The notes: generated by a model from the letters alone, not told the origin. Positions 7,715 through 16,659 are shown, numbered from the stretch's first letter. The stretch: 23,227 nt of DNA from Anaerolineae bacterium (GCA_016926595.1 JAFGOG010000456.1:1-23227); one strand, 5' to 3'. Made by a program: numbers and translations.

Positions 7715-9271
7715 CTATTCTCCGACTATTATCTGGCCCTGGCTCAGCCCAGTGACGATCTCGACGCGCTCGTCGGTGACGATGCCCAGGAGCACATCTA
7801 CCCGCTTTTGTGTGCCGTCGGCGTTTTGGACGACACAAAAGTTGCGGCCCTGATAGGTGCGGATGGCCCCCGGCGGCAGCCACAATACCTTTTCTTTTTC
7901 CTGGAGGATGATGCTGACCGTGGCCAGCTCGCCCACGGTCAATGTGACCTCGCTGGTGATTTCTATGTGGGTGGCGGTATCGTCGCCGGTGTCGATCGTC
8001 GTGCCGCCGTAGGGATAGGGCAGCTGGCGCACAACGCCGTCAAAAGTCTCGCCGGGACGGTTGCGCAGGGTGATGCGCGCTTGCTGTCCCAGGGCCATCT
8101 GGCTCAGCTCGTCGCTGCCCAGTTCGGCCGTTATCTCGAGCCTGGCGGGATCGGCTACGACCCCCAGAGCATCGTAGGCCGCCACCGCGTCGCCGGCTTT
8201 GACGTTCAGCGACAGGACTTGGCCGTCAAAGGGGGCGATGAGTTGGGCGCTGGCAATCTGGTCTTCCAGGTCCTGAATGTCGAGCTTGGCCTGTTCCAGG
8301 TCCAACACGAGCAGCCTGAGGTTGTATGAGCTGGGGTCGGCGTCGGCGACGGCCTGCTCATAGTCCTTTTGAGCCTGTTCCACGGCTGCCTCGGCCTCGT
8401 CGACGGTGCCAGCCGCAAGCAGCTCGGACAGTTTCGCCTTGGCTTGGCGCAGATTCTCTTCGGCCTGGGTGATCTGCGCCTGGGCCTGGCTGAGGGCCAG
8501 CTCGGCCTGGGCCAGGGCTTGTTCGTAGCGTTCCTTGGCCTCCATCAGGTTGTTGTATTCCAGGTCCAGGCGTTCCTTGGTGATCTGGCCTGCCTCGTAC
8601 TTTTTCAGCATCTCGGCATAGTTGACCTGGTACCACTCATACTCGTTCTGCCGGTCGCGCGGGTTCTTGGCGACAGTGTCGCTGTTCTGTACGATGGTCA
8701 GGTTCAGCTTGGCGTTTGCCAGGCTGGTCTCGGCCGAGGTGACTGACGCCCGCGCCGAGGCCATGTCGTTGGCCGACGTGAGCTTGGCCGTCTTGAGGTT
8801 GGCCTTTGCCTCCTCCAGTTTGGTCAGGCTGGTGGTGATCGCCTCGACGGCGTCGATCTGGGCCTGCTCGAGCCTGAGTTGTGACGTTTCGAGACTGATC
8901 TCTTTCTGGGCAAGCTGCTTCTGGAGGTCGTCCACTTCCAGCTCGGCCAGCACATCGCCGGCCTTGACCCAGTCGCCGCGGGCCACGTTGACCGTACTGA
9001 CGTTGCCGCCGGTCTCGAAGAAGAGTTCCTGCTCCTGTACGGGAGAGGCGCGGCCGGTGAACTCGAGCGTCTCAACCACCGTGCCCAGCTCGACGGTGTA
9101 GGTCGGCTTTTCCAGTACGACGGGCGTGGGCAGGGGCGTGGGGGTGGGATCGCCAGATGCACCTGACGAGCCGGACGACGCGCAGGCGGTGACCAGCGCC
9201 AGCAGCAGGCCCAAGGCCGCCAGCACGCGAATAGAGCGCGCTCGGCGGCTAGAGTGTTTGGTTTGGTTCAT
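7715..9271 (-). CDS. MacA-like efflux adaptor lipoprotein (membrane fusion protein)
   Basis: 518 residues from the ATG at 9269-9271, chosen because GGGAGG lies eight bases upstream; an upstream in-frame start would overlap the permease stop. The lipoprotein signal ends at lipobox LVTAC (Cys30), followed by a Thr/Pro linker. The order is that of HlyD/MacA adaptors: a first barrel/lipoyl half (about 50-110), a long alpha-helical coiled-coil hairpin rich in Ala, Glu, Gln and Lys (about 110-340), the second lipoyl half beginning LIAPFDGQVLSLNVKAG, then beta-barrel and membrane-proximal domains. It would hold the exporter permease and its extracytoplasmic partner together. The hairpin is longer than in typical MacA. 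The gene lies 13 bases after the permease stop, clearly in the same operon. Confidence 0.9.
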   Translation of the reverse strand: MNQTKHSSRRARSIRVLAALGLLLALVTACASSGSSGASGDPTPTPLPTPVVLEKPTYTVELGTVVETLEFTGRASPVQEQELFFETGGNVSTVNVARGDWVKAGDVLAELEVDDLQKQLAQKEISLETSQLRLEQAQIDAVEAITTSLTKLEEAKANLKTAKLTSANDMASARASVTSAETSLANAKLNLTIVQNSDTVAKNPRDRQNEYEWYQVNYAEMLKKYEAGQITKERLDLEYNNLMEAKERYEQALAQAELALSQAQAQITQAEENLRQAKAKLSELLAAGTVDEAEAAVEQAQKDYEQAVADADPSSYNLRLLVLDLEQAKLDIQDLEDQIASAQLIAPFDGQVLSLNVKAGDAVAAYDALGVVADPARLEITAELGSDELSQMALGQQARITLRNRPGETFDGVVRQLPYPYGGTTIDTGDDTATHIEITSEVTLTVGELATVSIILQEKEKVLWLPPGAIRTYQGRNFCVVQNADGTQKRVDVLLGIVTDERVEIVTGLSQGQIIVGE

Positions 9272-9284
9272 GACAGAAACCTCC

Positions 9285-12170
9285 CTAGACCGTTTCACCA
9301 AGTTTGACGGCCTCAAAGACACGCATGCGGTCCAGTAAGAAGATCAGGACCGCGACGGCCAGAAAAAACATGGCGGCAAAGACGACCAGGATGACGCCCA
9401 ACTGCTGCCAGGCAAGCTGGACGACAAAGGGCGGCACCAGGTCGGTCTTGTCGGCGCCCATCTGGAAGTAGGGGATGAACAGGCGGCTGGCCCACACCCC
9501 CAGCCCCGAGCCCACGGCGATGCCGGTCAGGATGAGCGCCGCAAGCTCGCCGATCAGAAAGGCGGCCATCTGCCGCTTGGACAGGCCGATGGCGCGCAGC
9601 ATGCCCAGCTCGATGAAGCGGCGCTGGAATGAGACGATGGCATATACCAGAAAGCCGACCACGGTGAGGACGGCGGCGGCGATAAAGCCCACCGACAGCA
9701 GGCCAAACAGGCCCTGCCGTTCGGGGCGGTTCTGCTCTTCGGCGATGGTCGCCCGGGCGTCCTGGGCGGTGACCACCACCAACCCCAGGTCACGCACCCC
9801 CTCGACGATCGTTCCGCCGTCGGCCGAGGCATCGGTCGCCAGCCAGACGTCATAGGGGTAGGTGCCGCCCAGGGCGTCGTACAGGTGCTCGAGGTTACAG
9901 ACAAAGAAGGGGCCGTCCTGCGGGTATTGGGTGGGGAACATGGCCAGCGCCCCGACGACTGTGAACTTGACCTCGGCATACTGCCCGGACACGCCCACCG
10001 TCAGGCGCAACGGGTCGCCGACGGTCAGACCCTGCGCCGAGAGGAAATCGTCGCTGACCAGGATGCCGTCGGAGGCCGTGGCTAGGCGGTTCATCAGCTC
10101 GCCCAGCGACTCGTTGTAGGCGAAATCGGGCCGGTAGTAGGCCACCGCCGGCAGGTCCAGCCGGTCGATGCCCAGGATCTGGCCCGACTGCTGGCGGCCG
10201 CCGATGTTGGCTGTGACCTTGTAGCTGCCGACCCGCGCCGCGGCGTTGACGCCGGGCACGCTCAGATGCTCGCCAACCGGCAGGAAGAGCCACTGCGCGC
10301 CTTCGGTGGTGGTTGTGGTGGTGACGGTCTGGCCCGGCAGGGTGGCTTCTTCCGTCTCTTCGGTGCTCTCGCCCAGCTCGGCCAGGTTCAGATCGGCGCC
10401 CACCTCGTAGTAGACCTGGTCGGTCAGGTGCTCGTCGAGGGTGAGGGCCATCGACGCGGTAAAGGTGGCAAGGCTGACTGTCAGGCTGAGCAGCAGCAGC
10501 GGCCCCAGGTATTGGGCGGTGGCCCGGGCGAGCTGGCGCAGCGTCAGCAAGAAGGTGGTGCCAGGCAGCCGGGCGGAAACCCAGGCCAGCAGCCGGATCA
10601 GCAGCGGAAAGAGGCGCATGAAGAGCAGCGCCAAGGAGAAACAAAAGAGGACCGGCACCAGAAAGAGCAGCGGGTTGGAAAAAGGATCGCTGCTGCTTGA
10701 CGCCAGGGCCATAGTGCCCTGCCGGGACATCTGGTACCAGCCGTAAAAGGGTGGTACAAGCAGGGCGACGTCGAGAAAATAGCGCTGCCACACGGGCGCC
10801 AGCGACGAGCGGGCCTGCTCCCAACGCAGGGTGACGATCGAGTGCTTGGACGCGAGCAAGGCTGGCAGCAAGAAGGCTGCTAGGGTCAGCGCCACGCCCA
10901 CCAGGCCATAGAGCAGCGCTGTAGATGTGAGCACAATTGCCACAGGCTCGCTGCCACTGCCGATGAGGATCCCAAGGTCCAAAAAGGTGCGGGTGCGGCT
11001 CATCACCTGGGCGATTAGCCGCCCCAGCAAAAGGCCGCCCGCCAGGCCCACGCCGCCCAGCAATAGTCCCTCCAGCAAGTAAAGGTTCACGATCTGGCCG
11101 CGGGTTATGCCCCGGCTGCGCAGGATGGCGATCTCGCTCTGGCCACGCTGGACGACCATGGCGGCGATCAGGCTGATAAAGTAGGCGACCAGGCCGATGA
11201 TCGGCAGGCTAAAAATGGTCAGCACCAGGGTCAGGGTGCTGGCGGCCTGGCCGTAGCTCTGGAGGGCGGACACGGGCGAGGCGTCGAGGGTGGTGTTGTT
11301 CAGCAGGGCGGTGACCCGCGCCTCAGCGACAGCCACGTTGCCGACGATGCGGCTCACCGTGGCCGGGCGCACCCGGCTCCCGTCAAAGATCTGGAACCAG
11401 ATGGCCGTGGCCACCGGGGTGGACAACTGCGGGACCACTTGGGCGGTGAAGGCGTCCTCGGCGGTCAGCAGCACCTCGTCGAAGGAATTGGGTTGGTAGA
11501 ACCAGGCAGCATCGGTCACGTCGATGGCCTGCCACACGCCCGCGATGCGCACCGGGATCTGCGCCCCGCTTGTCCCGGCTGCAAAGAGGGTATAATTCTC
11601 ACCAACCTGCAAGCCCAGTGTTTCGGCCGTTTTCTGGCTGACCAGGACCTGGACCGGTTCGCCCGGCTGGCCTGCGACCGGGAAGCTGCCCTCGACAATC
11701 TGGATGCGATCCTGGAGGCCGGTGATAAAGCCAACGCTGACCCACAACAGAGGCTCGTCGGGGATAAAGGCGGCTCCTGCGCTGGGAAAGAGGCGTAGCT
11801 TGTCGGTGGCTACGTGCCGCACCTGGGTCTTGAGGGGAAGGTCGATGACGGCCGGCGCCTGCTCGGTCAGGTACTGCTGGACGGGGAGATAGGCGTCCCA
11901 GCCTACGTTGCCACTCCAGGCGCCGATGTAACGCCACAGGAAGGAAAAGGGCTCCTGGAATGTGGATATCTCGGTCCCGGCGGCGCCGGTGTCCTGCAGC
12001 TTGCCCTGGAGGAGGCGGTTTTGGGCGGCGTCGGAATAGAGGGGGATGCTGGATAACAGGCCGACGGCCACGACCAGGCCCAAAAGGAGGCAAAGCATGA
12101 GCCAGCGGCGGCTCCACAGCCGCTTGGCGGCCAGCGAAAAGAGTGACAGGACTGAAGCTACCAGGCGCAT
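9285..12170 (-). CDS. MacB/FtsX-type ABC transporter permease, two FtsX domains
   Basis: 961 residues. Topology read from the sequence: one N-terminal membrane helix (about 25-45), a large extracytoplasmic domain (about 50-310), a first FtsX block of helices around 310-460, further helices about 505-590, a second extracytoplasmic domain (about 590-825), and three final helices (about 830-955). This duplicated FtsX layout is found in export or mechanotransmission ABC systems that move lipids, lipoproteins, peptides or drugs out of the membrane rather than import solutes. AGAGGG lies five bases before the ATG. The gene begins 84 bases after the histidine kinase stop with no terminator between them, so it is probably co-transcribed with the two-component genes. 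The substrate cannot be deduced. Confidence 0.9.
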   Translation of the reverse strand: MRLVASVLSLFSLAAKRLWSRRWLMLCLLLGLVVAVGLLSSIPLYSDAAQNRLLQGKLQDTGAAGTEISTFQEPFSFLWRYIGAWSGNVGWDAYLPVQQYLTEQAPAVIDLPLKTQVRHVATDKLRLFPSAGAAFIPDEPLLWVSVGFITGLQDRIQIVEGSFPVAGQPGEPVQVLVSQKTAETLGLQVGENYTLFAAGTSGAQIPVRIAGVWQAIDVTDAAWFYQPNSFDEVLLTAEDAFTAQVVPQLSTPVATAIWFQIFDGSRVRPATVSRIVGNVAVAEARVTALLNNTTLDASPVSALQSYGQAASTLTLVLTIFSLPIIGLVAYFISLIAAMVVQRGQSEIAILRSRGITRGQIVNLYLLEGLLLGGVGLAGGLLLGRLIAQVMSRTRTFLDLGILIGSGSEPVAIVLTSTALLYGLVGVALTLAAFLLPALLASKHSIVTLRWEQARSSLAPVWQRYFLDVALLVPPFYGWYQMSRQGTMALASSSSDPFSNPLLFLVPVLFCFSLALLFMRLFPLLIRLLAWVSARLPGTTFLLTLRQLARATAQYLGPLLLLSLTVSLATFTASMALTLDEHLTDQVYYEVGADLNLAELGESTEETEEATLPGQTVTTTTTTEGAQWLFLPVGEHLSVPGVNAAARVGSYKVTANIGGRQQSGQILGIDRLDLPAVAYYRPDFAYNESLGELMNRLATASDGILVSDDFLSAQGLTVGDPLRLTVGVSGQYAEVKFTVVGALAMFPTQYPQDGPFFVCNLEHLYDALGGTYPYDVWLATDASADGGTIVEGVRDLGLVVVTAQDARATIAEEQNRPERQGLFGLLSVGFIAAAVLTVVGFLVYAIVSFQRRFIELGMLRAIGLSKRQMAAFLIGELAALILTGIAVGSGLGVWASRLFIPYFQMGADKTDLVPPFVVQLAWQQLGVILVVFAAMFFLAVAVLIFLLDRMRVFEAVKLGETV

Positions 12171-12254
12171 CTGTCCCTCTGCTGTTTGTGCGTTGACATG
12201 TCGCTTTGCCTCTATGCCAGGGTGAGAATCGCCCTACACCCCTGTGCCGGAACC

Positions 12255-13682
12255 CTAAACCAGCGGCAGGGTGAACCGAAAGACCGTTCCTTCGTCTGGC
12301 GTGCTTTCGGCCCATATCCGCCCGCGCTGGGCCTCCACCAGGCTCTGGGCCACAGACAGGCCCAACCCTGTGCCGCCCGCCAACCGGTCATTGCGGGTGC
12401 GGGACGGGTCCGCCCGCCAGAAACGCTCAAAGACGTGGGGCAGGTCGTCGGTGGAAATGCCCTCGCCTGTATCGGCCACGGCGATCTCGACCATGCCCTG
12501 CCCTGCTGAGGCAGTCACGGTGACCGAGCCGCCTTCTGGTGTGTGGCGCAGGGCGTTGACCAACAGGTTGCGCAGTATCTGGGCCACCCGGTCGGGGTCG
12601 GCCTGGACGGTAGGCAAGGAGTCTGGGACGCTGGTGGTCAAGCTCACCTGCCCGGCCTCGGCGGCCAGGGCCAGGTTGTCGGTAGTAGAGCGTATCACCT
12701 GGGCCACGTCGGTTGGACGCAGGTTCAGGTTTAGCTGCCCGGCGTCGGCCAGGGCCAGCTCGCGCAGGTCGTCCACCAGGCGGCTCAACAGCCGGGTCTC
12801 GTCGTACAGGCGCGAGATCTCGGCCTTGTCCAGATCGTACACGTCGTCGAGTATCGCCCGCAGGTTGCCCTGGAGCACGCTGAGAGGGGTGCGCAGCTCG
12901 TGGGCCACGTCGGCTACCAGGTTCTGGCGCAGGACCTCAGCCTTTTTCAGGGCGCTGGTCATATCGTTGAACGACTGGCCCACCTCGGCCATCTCGGCGC
13001 TCCCTTCCACCTTGACCTGCTGGTCCAGATTGCCGCAGGCGACAGCGCGGGCAGCGGCGGCCAAGCGCTGCAGCGGCGCGGTCAAGCTGCGGCTCAGGAT
13101 CACACCCATGACCAGCCCCAGGCCCACGGCCAGCGCCGCCCCGATCCACAGTACCTTTTGGACACGAGCGAGGAATTGTCTTTCAAGCTCACCCAACAGG
13201 GTCTCTTCACCGCCAGTGGGGAGAGACAGCAGGAGGTAGCCGATCACCTCTCCGCCATTATCTGACGTGATGGCCGCCGCCTTGGTTCTTTCCTCAGAAG
13301 TCAGCGACCTGCCCGCTGCCCTGCCGGTGCTATCGTAGACGATCTTGCCCTTGGCGTCGGCCAACAGGGTGTCGAGCGGGCCGGCGTGCATGGTAGACCG
13401 AAAACCACCGCCTATGGGCTGGGGCATGCCCATCATACCCGTCGGGCCGTTGACAAAGACGCCGCCAGACAGCAGGTCGTCGATTCCTTCCCAACTGCCG
13501 TAATACTCGTGATACTCAACCAACTGCTGCATGCCGCTGCCGGCAACCTGCAGGCCGCTGTCGGTGACATAGCGGCGCATCTCGATCCCGGTGGTGCGGT
13601 TGATCAGGAGGGCGATGGCCCCCACGGCGACCAGCACTACCAGGGCAAAAGCGAGGGTCAGCCGCACCCAAAGTCGGTTCAT
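12255..13682 (-). CDS. Membrane sensor histidine kinase (BaeS/CpxA-like class)
   Basis: 475 residues. Membrane helix 1 (about 8-27), an extracytoplasmic sensor domain (about 28-172), helix 2 (about 173-197), HAMP (about 198-250), then HisKA with the phospho-acceptor His261 in VADVAHELRTPLSVL. The catalytic domain has the N-box NLLVNALRHTPEGG, G1 DTGEGIS (404-410), F-box FERFWRAD and G2 GGTGLGLS. All kinase residues are intact. The sensor domain contains a Met/Gly/Pro-rich loop (GPTGMMGMPQPIGGG, about 79-93), which is unusual; metal sensing is one possibility but I cannot show it. The start overlaps the response regulator stop by ATGA, as expected for a cognate pair made in equal amounts. Downstream comes the exporter operon. 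Confidence 0.93.
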   Translation of the reverse strand: MNRLWVRLTLAFALVVLVAVGAIALLINRTTGIEMRRYVTDSGLQVAGSGMQQLVEYHEYYGSWEGIDDLLSGGVFVNGPTGMMGMPQPIGGGFRSTMHAGPLDTLLADAKGKIVYDSTGRAAGRSLTSEERTKAAAITSDNGGEVIGYLLLSLPTGGEETLLGELERQFLARVQKVLWIGAALAVGLGLVMGVILSRSLTAPLQRLAAAARAVACGNLDQQVKVEGSAEMAEVGQSFNDMTSALKKAEVLRQNLVADVAHELRTPLSVLQGNLRAILDDVYDLDKAEISRLYDETRLLSRLVDDLRELALADAGQLNLNLRPTDVAQVIRSTTDNLALAAEAGQVSLTTSVPDSLPTVQADPDRVAQILRNLLVNALRHTPEGGSVTVTASAGQGMVEIAVADTGEGISTDDLPHVFERFWRADPSRTRNDRLAGGTGLGLSVAQSLVEAQRGRIWAESTPDEGTVFRFTLPLV

Positions 13683-14377
13683 TGATCGTCTCCCACGGTC
13701 AGCCGGTAGCCGACGCCAAACACCGTCTCGATCAAATCGGCCCCCCCGCTTTCCTCCAGCTTCTTGCGCAGATTCTTGATGTGGCTGTCCACAGTCCGCT
13801 CCAACCCCTCGTAGCTATAGCCCAGGCCTTTCTCGATCAGCTCCAGGCGGGTCAGGGTGCGGCCCGGGTTCTCGGCTAGCGCGCGCAACAGCCCGAATTC
13901 GGTGCGTGTCAAGTGGACCGGCCGATCCTCAACCGCAACCTGGTAGGAATCTGCGTCGATGACCAGGTCGCCGGCGCGGAGCACCCTTGGCGGTGTGGGC
14001 TCCCCCTGGGCGCGCCGCAGAACGGCCCGGATGCGAGCCATCAGCTCGCCGGGGTTGAAGGGCTTGATCACATAATCGTCGGCGCCCAGCTCCAGGCCGA
14101 CGATCTTGTCCTGGTCGTCCACGCGGGCGGTGAGCATGATGATCGGCATGGCTGCCAGGCTCGTATCGCGGCGGACTGTCCGGGTCACGTCGAGACCATT
14201 CCGATCTGGCAGCATCAGATCCAGGATCACCAGGTCCGGGCTCTCCCGGCGAAGGATGTGCAGGGCCGTCTCGCCGTCATAGGCGACCAATACCTGATAG
14301 CCGCTTTGCTCCAGGTAAGCCCGTGTCAAACGGACGATTTCCCGGTCATCGTCTACTACAAGGATCCGTTGCGGCAT
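13679..14377 (-). CDS. OmpR/PhoB-family response regulator
   Basis: 232 residues. The receiver domain (about 4-118) has the acidic pocket DDD near residues 9-11, phospho-acceptor Asp53 in LVILDLMLP, Thr83 and Lys105 (VIKPF). A winged-helix DNA-binding domain of the OmpR class fills about 130-228, including LTRTEFGLLRALAENPGRTLTR and DSHIKNLRKKLE elements. A strong AAAGGAG sits six bases before the ATG. The gene follows the htrA-like gene by 41 bases and overlaps the kinase gene by ATGA. OmpR-family proteins bind 10-11-bp direct repeats as head-to-tail dimers. Such repeats lie upstream of this operon and of the LTxxQ-like gene, which are therefore its likely targets. Confidence 0.95.
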   Translation of the reverse strand: MPQRILVVDDDREIVRLTRAYLEQSGYQVLVAYDGETALHILRRESPDLVILDLMLPDRNGLDVTRTVRRDTSLAAMPIIMLTARVDDQDKIVGLELGADDYVIKPFNPGELMARIRAVLRRAQGEPTPPRVLRAGDLVIDADSYQVAVEDRPVHLTRTEFGLLRALAENPGRTLTRLELIEKGLGYSYEGLERTVDSHIKNLRKKLEESGGADLIETVFGVGYRLTVGDDQ

Positions 14378-14419
14378 CCGTTACTCCTTTGGACAACCAC
14401 GTGGGGTTGCGCCAACATT

Positions 14420-15688
14420 CTACTGTGGCTGTTCGTCAAGCGTCACCTGTACCGTAAGCTCTTTGCCATCGCGCAGGATGGACAGTTGTACCATGTCGCC
14501 TATGGCGGTATTGTTTTCCAGGTAAACTGTCAGATCCTGCAGGCCCTCGATCCCCTTGCCGTTCACGGCCACGATCACATCGCCGCCTACCGGCAGCCGG
14601 TAACGGCCCATGCGCAGATATCGATTCCCACCACGCACCCCTGCCTGGTCGGCCGGGCCGCCGGCGGCAGTTTCGAGCACCAACACGCCCGAGTCGGAGC
14701 CAACTTCAACGCCATATTGGCGCAGCGTGGCCACCGTCGAGGAGGACAGATCCAGCGGCTCTATACCCAGCCAGGGGTGGGGATAGTACCCGTCTGTTAT
14801 CAGCTTGGGCGCCACCCGCTGCACGGTATTGGCCGACACGGCAAAGCCGATGCCCGCCGAAGCGCCGCTGGGGCTGATGATCTGCGAGCTGATGCCTATG
14901 ACCCGGCCGCTCAGATCCAGCATTGGGCCGCCCGAGTTGCCGGGGTTGATCGCCGCGTCGGTCTGGATCGCCTCGCCGATGAACTCGTTATCCTCGGGGC
15001 TTTCGATCACCCGTCCCAACGCGCTGACCACGCCGGTGGTCAGCGTTCGTTGCAGACCATAGGGGTTGCCAATGGCGACGACGAATTGGCCCACCCGCAA
15101 CTGGCTCGAATCGCCCAGGATGAGCGGCGGCGGCAGCTCGACGCTCGGGTCGATCCGCAGCACGGCCAGGTCGTTCGTCGGATCCGAGCCCACCACCTCT
15201 GCCTCGTAGACCTGGCCGTCGGCCAGGGTCACCAGGATCTCGTCCGCCCCCTCGATTACGTGATAGTTGGTTACAATGTGGCCTTGAACGTCGTACACAA
15301 ACCCCGAGCCGGTTCCCTCTTGGGGGGATGCCCCGAAAAAGCGGTCGTAAACGGTGCTGCGGTTGGTGATATTCACCACCGACGGGCTTGCCGCGTCATA
15401 GACGGCGATGACCCGCGCCTCCAGGTCGTTGGCGGCTGCTCGCTCGTCGAACGGGGTCGAGCCCTCCTTTTGCCCAAGGGGCACGGCCGTTGGCGGGGCT
15501 GTGTTCGGCCACTGCTCCGGCGGCGTCGGGCTGGGCGCGGTGGTGGGGAGCGTCTCAGAGCCCTGCCACTCTTCCGGGGTTTCCGTGTCGGGCGCCACAA
15601 GGTCGGGCAGCCCACACCCTGCAGCCACGAGCAGCAGCAGGCATAGGGCCGCTATTGCGATTTTGCCTACCACTGGCTTTCTGTCCAT
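14420..15688 (-). CDS. HtrA/DegP-like serine protease lipoprotein with PDZ domain
   Basis: 422 residues. A lipoprotein signal ends at VAAGC (Cys25), then a Thr/Pro-rich linker to about 80, so the protease is probably tethered on the outside of the membrane. The trypsin-like domain has the full triad: His143 (TNYHVI), Asp173 (NDLAVL) and Ser252 (NPGNSGGP). One PDZ domain follows (about 305-415), as in DegS-type proteases. Expected role: removal of misfolded envelope proteins or regulated cleavage of a signalling protein. AGGA lies a few bases before the ATG. It is the first gene of the operon that continues with the two-component system, and its promoter carries the 11-bp repeat array. A lipid anchor is less common than a membrane helix in this family. 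Confidence 0.93.
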   Translation of the reverse strand: MDRKPVVGKIAIAALCLLLLVAAGCGLPDLVAPDTETPEEWQGSETLPTTAPSPTPPEQWPNTAPPTAVPLGQKEGSTPFDERAAANDLEARVIAVYDAASPSVVNITNRSTVYDRFFGASPQEGTGSGFVYDVQGHIVTNYHVIEGADEILVTLADGQVYEAEVVGSDPTNDLAVLRIDPSVELPPPLILGDSSQLRVGQFVVAIGNPYGLQRTLTTGVVSALGRVIESPEDNEFIGEAIQTDAAINPGNSGGPMLDLSGRVIGISSQIISPSGASAGIGFAVSANTVQRVAPKLITDGYYPHPWLGIEPLDLSSSTVATLRQYGVEVGSDSGVLVLETAAGGPADQAGVRGGNRYLRMGRYRLPVGGDVIVAVNGKGIEGLQDLTVYLENNTAIGDMVQLSILRDGKELTVQVTLDEQPQ

Positions 15689-15784
15689 ATTCCTACTCCC
15701 TCACTCGGCTTTTTCACTGCGTCCAGTCGATGGCCCGCTCGCCGGAAAATGAATGGCGCGCCAGATTTCGATCCACCAGATGTT

Positions 15785-15793
15785 ATGATAGCA
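15785..15793 (-). promoter_or_regulatory. Extended -10 promoter of the htrA-like operon
   Basis: On the minus strand TGC is followed by TATCAT (15790 to 15785), an extended -10 element one base off TATAAT. No good -35 box is seen; that position is occupied by the GGAGAT repeat array. The predicted transcription start is near 15778, giving a leader of about 90 bases. A weak -35 with direct repeats over it is the usual layout for activation by a PhoB/OmpR-type regulator. Confidence 0.6.
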
Positions 15794-15802
15794 AAAAGAT
15801 GT

Positions 15803-15841
15803 GGAGATTTCATGGAGATCCGGTGGAGGGCAAGAGGAGTT
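15803..15841 (-). promoter_or_regulatory. 11-bp direct-repeat array, putative response-regulator operator
   Basis: Four GGAG-cored hexamers stand exactly 11 bases apart, read on the plus strand: GGAGAT at 15803, GGAGAT at 15814, GGAGGG at 15825 and GGAGTT at 15836. The proximal copy ends 12 bases upstream of the -10 hexamer. The same arrangement, in the same register to the -10, stands before the LTxxQ-like gene. The natural candidate to bind it is the OmpR-family regulator encoded two genes downstream. Confidence 0.6.
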
Positions 15842-15866
15842 TTTTGTGGCCGCTCGAACGGTCAGC

Positions 15867-15896
15867 AAAAACGGGCGAGGATTGCGCCTCGCCCGT
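15867..15896 (-). terminator. Intrinsic terminator after the LTxxQ-like gene
   Basis: On the minus strand a 10-bp perfect stem (ACGGGCGAGG and CCTCGCCCGT, loop of six bases) is followed by TTTTTGC. It lies about 85 bases beyond the LTxxQ-like stop and before the htrA promoter, so the two units should be transcribed separately. Confidence 0.85.
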
Positions 15897-15981
15897 ACAT
15901 CTGAGTCTCTGATTCCGCTGCACCGCGATCAGTTCTTACGTGACACCACCCCCCTTCTTGGTGGGCCTCAGGCAGTTCCGC

Positions 15982-16659
15982 CTAGAATCCGCCCGCACCC
16001 CCGTGCCGGCCCTTCGCCGGGGCTCCGCCATGCTCAAAGCCTTGCCAGGTGCTGTCCACTTTCTCGGTCGCTCTCGTCTTGGCCTGTTCCAATTGATAGT
16101 CGGCCTGCTCCTGGGTGATGTCGCCGTTGGCTACCTTCTCGTCCAGCTTTTCCTTCACCTGGGCCAGGTAGGCGTCGATGATCGTCTGCGTGTCCACGCC
16201 CTTTTCCTTGGCCAGTGCGGCGATCGTCTTGCCGTTGTCGAGCTCGGTTTGCAGATCGGCCAGCTCCATGCCCAGCTTCTCGGCTGCGACCGACCTTAGA
16301 CTGACCTCGGCGAACCCGTACCACCTGTCGTCCATTCTGCCGAAAGCCTTGCCAATCCCTGCGCCGGCGGCTGCCCGTTCCAACCGCGATCGGAGTTTTT
16401 CAGCCTGTTCCTCGGTCAGCCAGCCTTCGCCTACCGCCTGGTCAACGACCTGTTGCTCGGCTTTGTCTACTGCGGCGTCGTATTCGTCAACGCTGATGCC
16501 CAGGATGCCGGCGAGCGCCTCTTTGAACTTGGTGACATAGTCGAAGGGCGAGTTGGAGGTGCCAGTGTCACCTTGGGCAAAAGCAGCGACCCCTACGGCC
16601 GCTGTTCCCAGGACCGCAGCCAGCATGGCGATCCCCACGATCTTCCACAACCTTTTCAA
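15982..16659 (-). CDS. Small exported helical protein with LTxxQ-like motifs
   Basis: 225 residues from a TTG start (16657-16659), chosen because GAGGAGG lies six bases upstream and this start gives a complete signal peptide (about 1-28, cleavage near AFA-QG); the next ATG would cut into it. The mature protein is mostly charged alpha helix with two similar modules: a GxSVDEYDAAV segment leading to WLTEEQAEKL (80-89), and a GMELADLQTEL segment leading to DITQEQADYQL (180-190). The tail is Gly/His-rich. LTxxQ-type motifs occur in CpxP/Spy-like extracytoplasmic chaperones, and similar modules occur in DUF2680-like proteins. I take the link to CpxP as suggestive, not proven homology. It has its own promoter with the 11-bp array shared with the htrA operon and its own terminator. 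Confidence 0.8.
   Translation of the reverse strand: MKRLWKIVGIAMLAAVLGTAAVGVAAFAQGDTGTSNSPFDYVTKFKEALAGILGISVDEYDAAVDKAEQQVVDQAVGEGWLTEEQAEKLRSRLERAAAGAGIGKAFGRMDDRWYGFAEVSLRSVAAEKLGMELADLQTELDNGKTIAALAKEKGVDTQTIIDAYLAQVKEKLDEKVANGDITQEQADYQLEQAKTRATEKVDSTWQGFEHGGAPAKGRHGGAGGF

Noticed and set aside
13913..15646. A 577-codon open frame on the plus strand over the response regulator and htrA-like genes
   Set aside because: It spans two well-supported genes on the other strand and has no family similarity.
15950..15966. CCACC/GGTGG hairpin just after the LTxxQ-like stop
   Set aside because: Only five pairs with no U-run on either strand. The strong terminator at 15867-15896 is a better explanation for transcript end.
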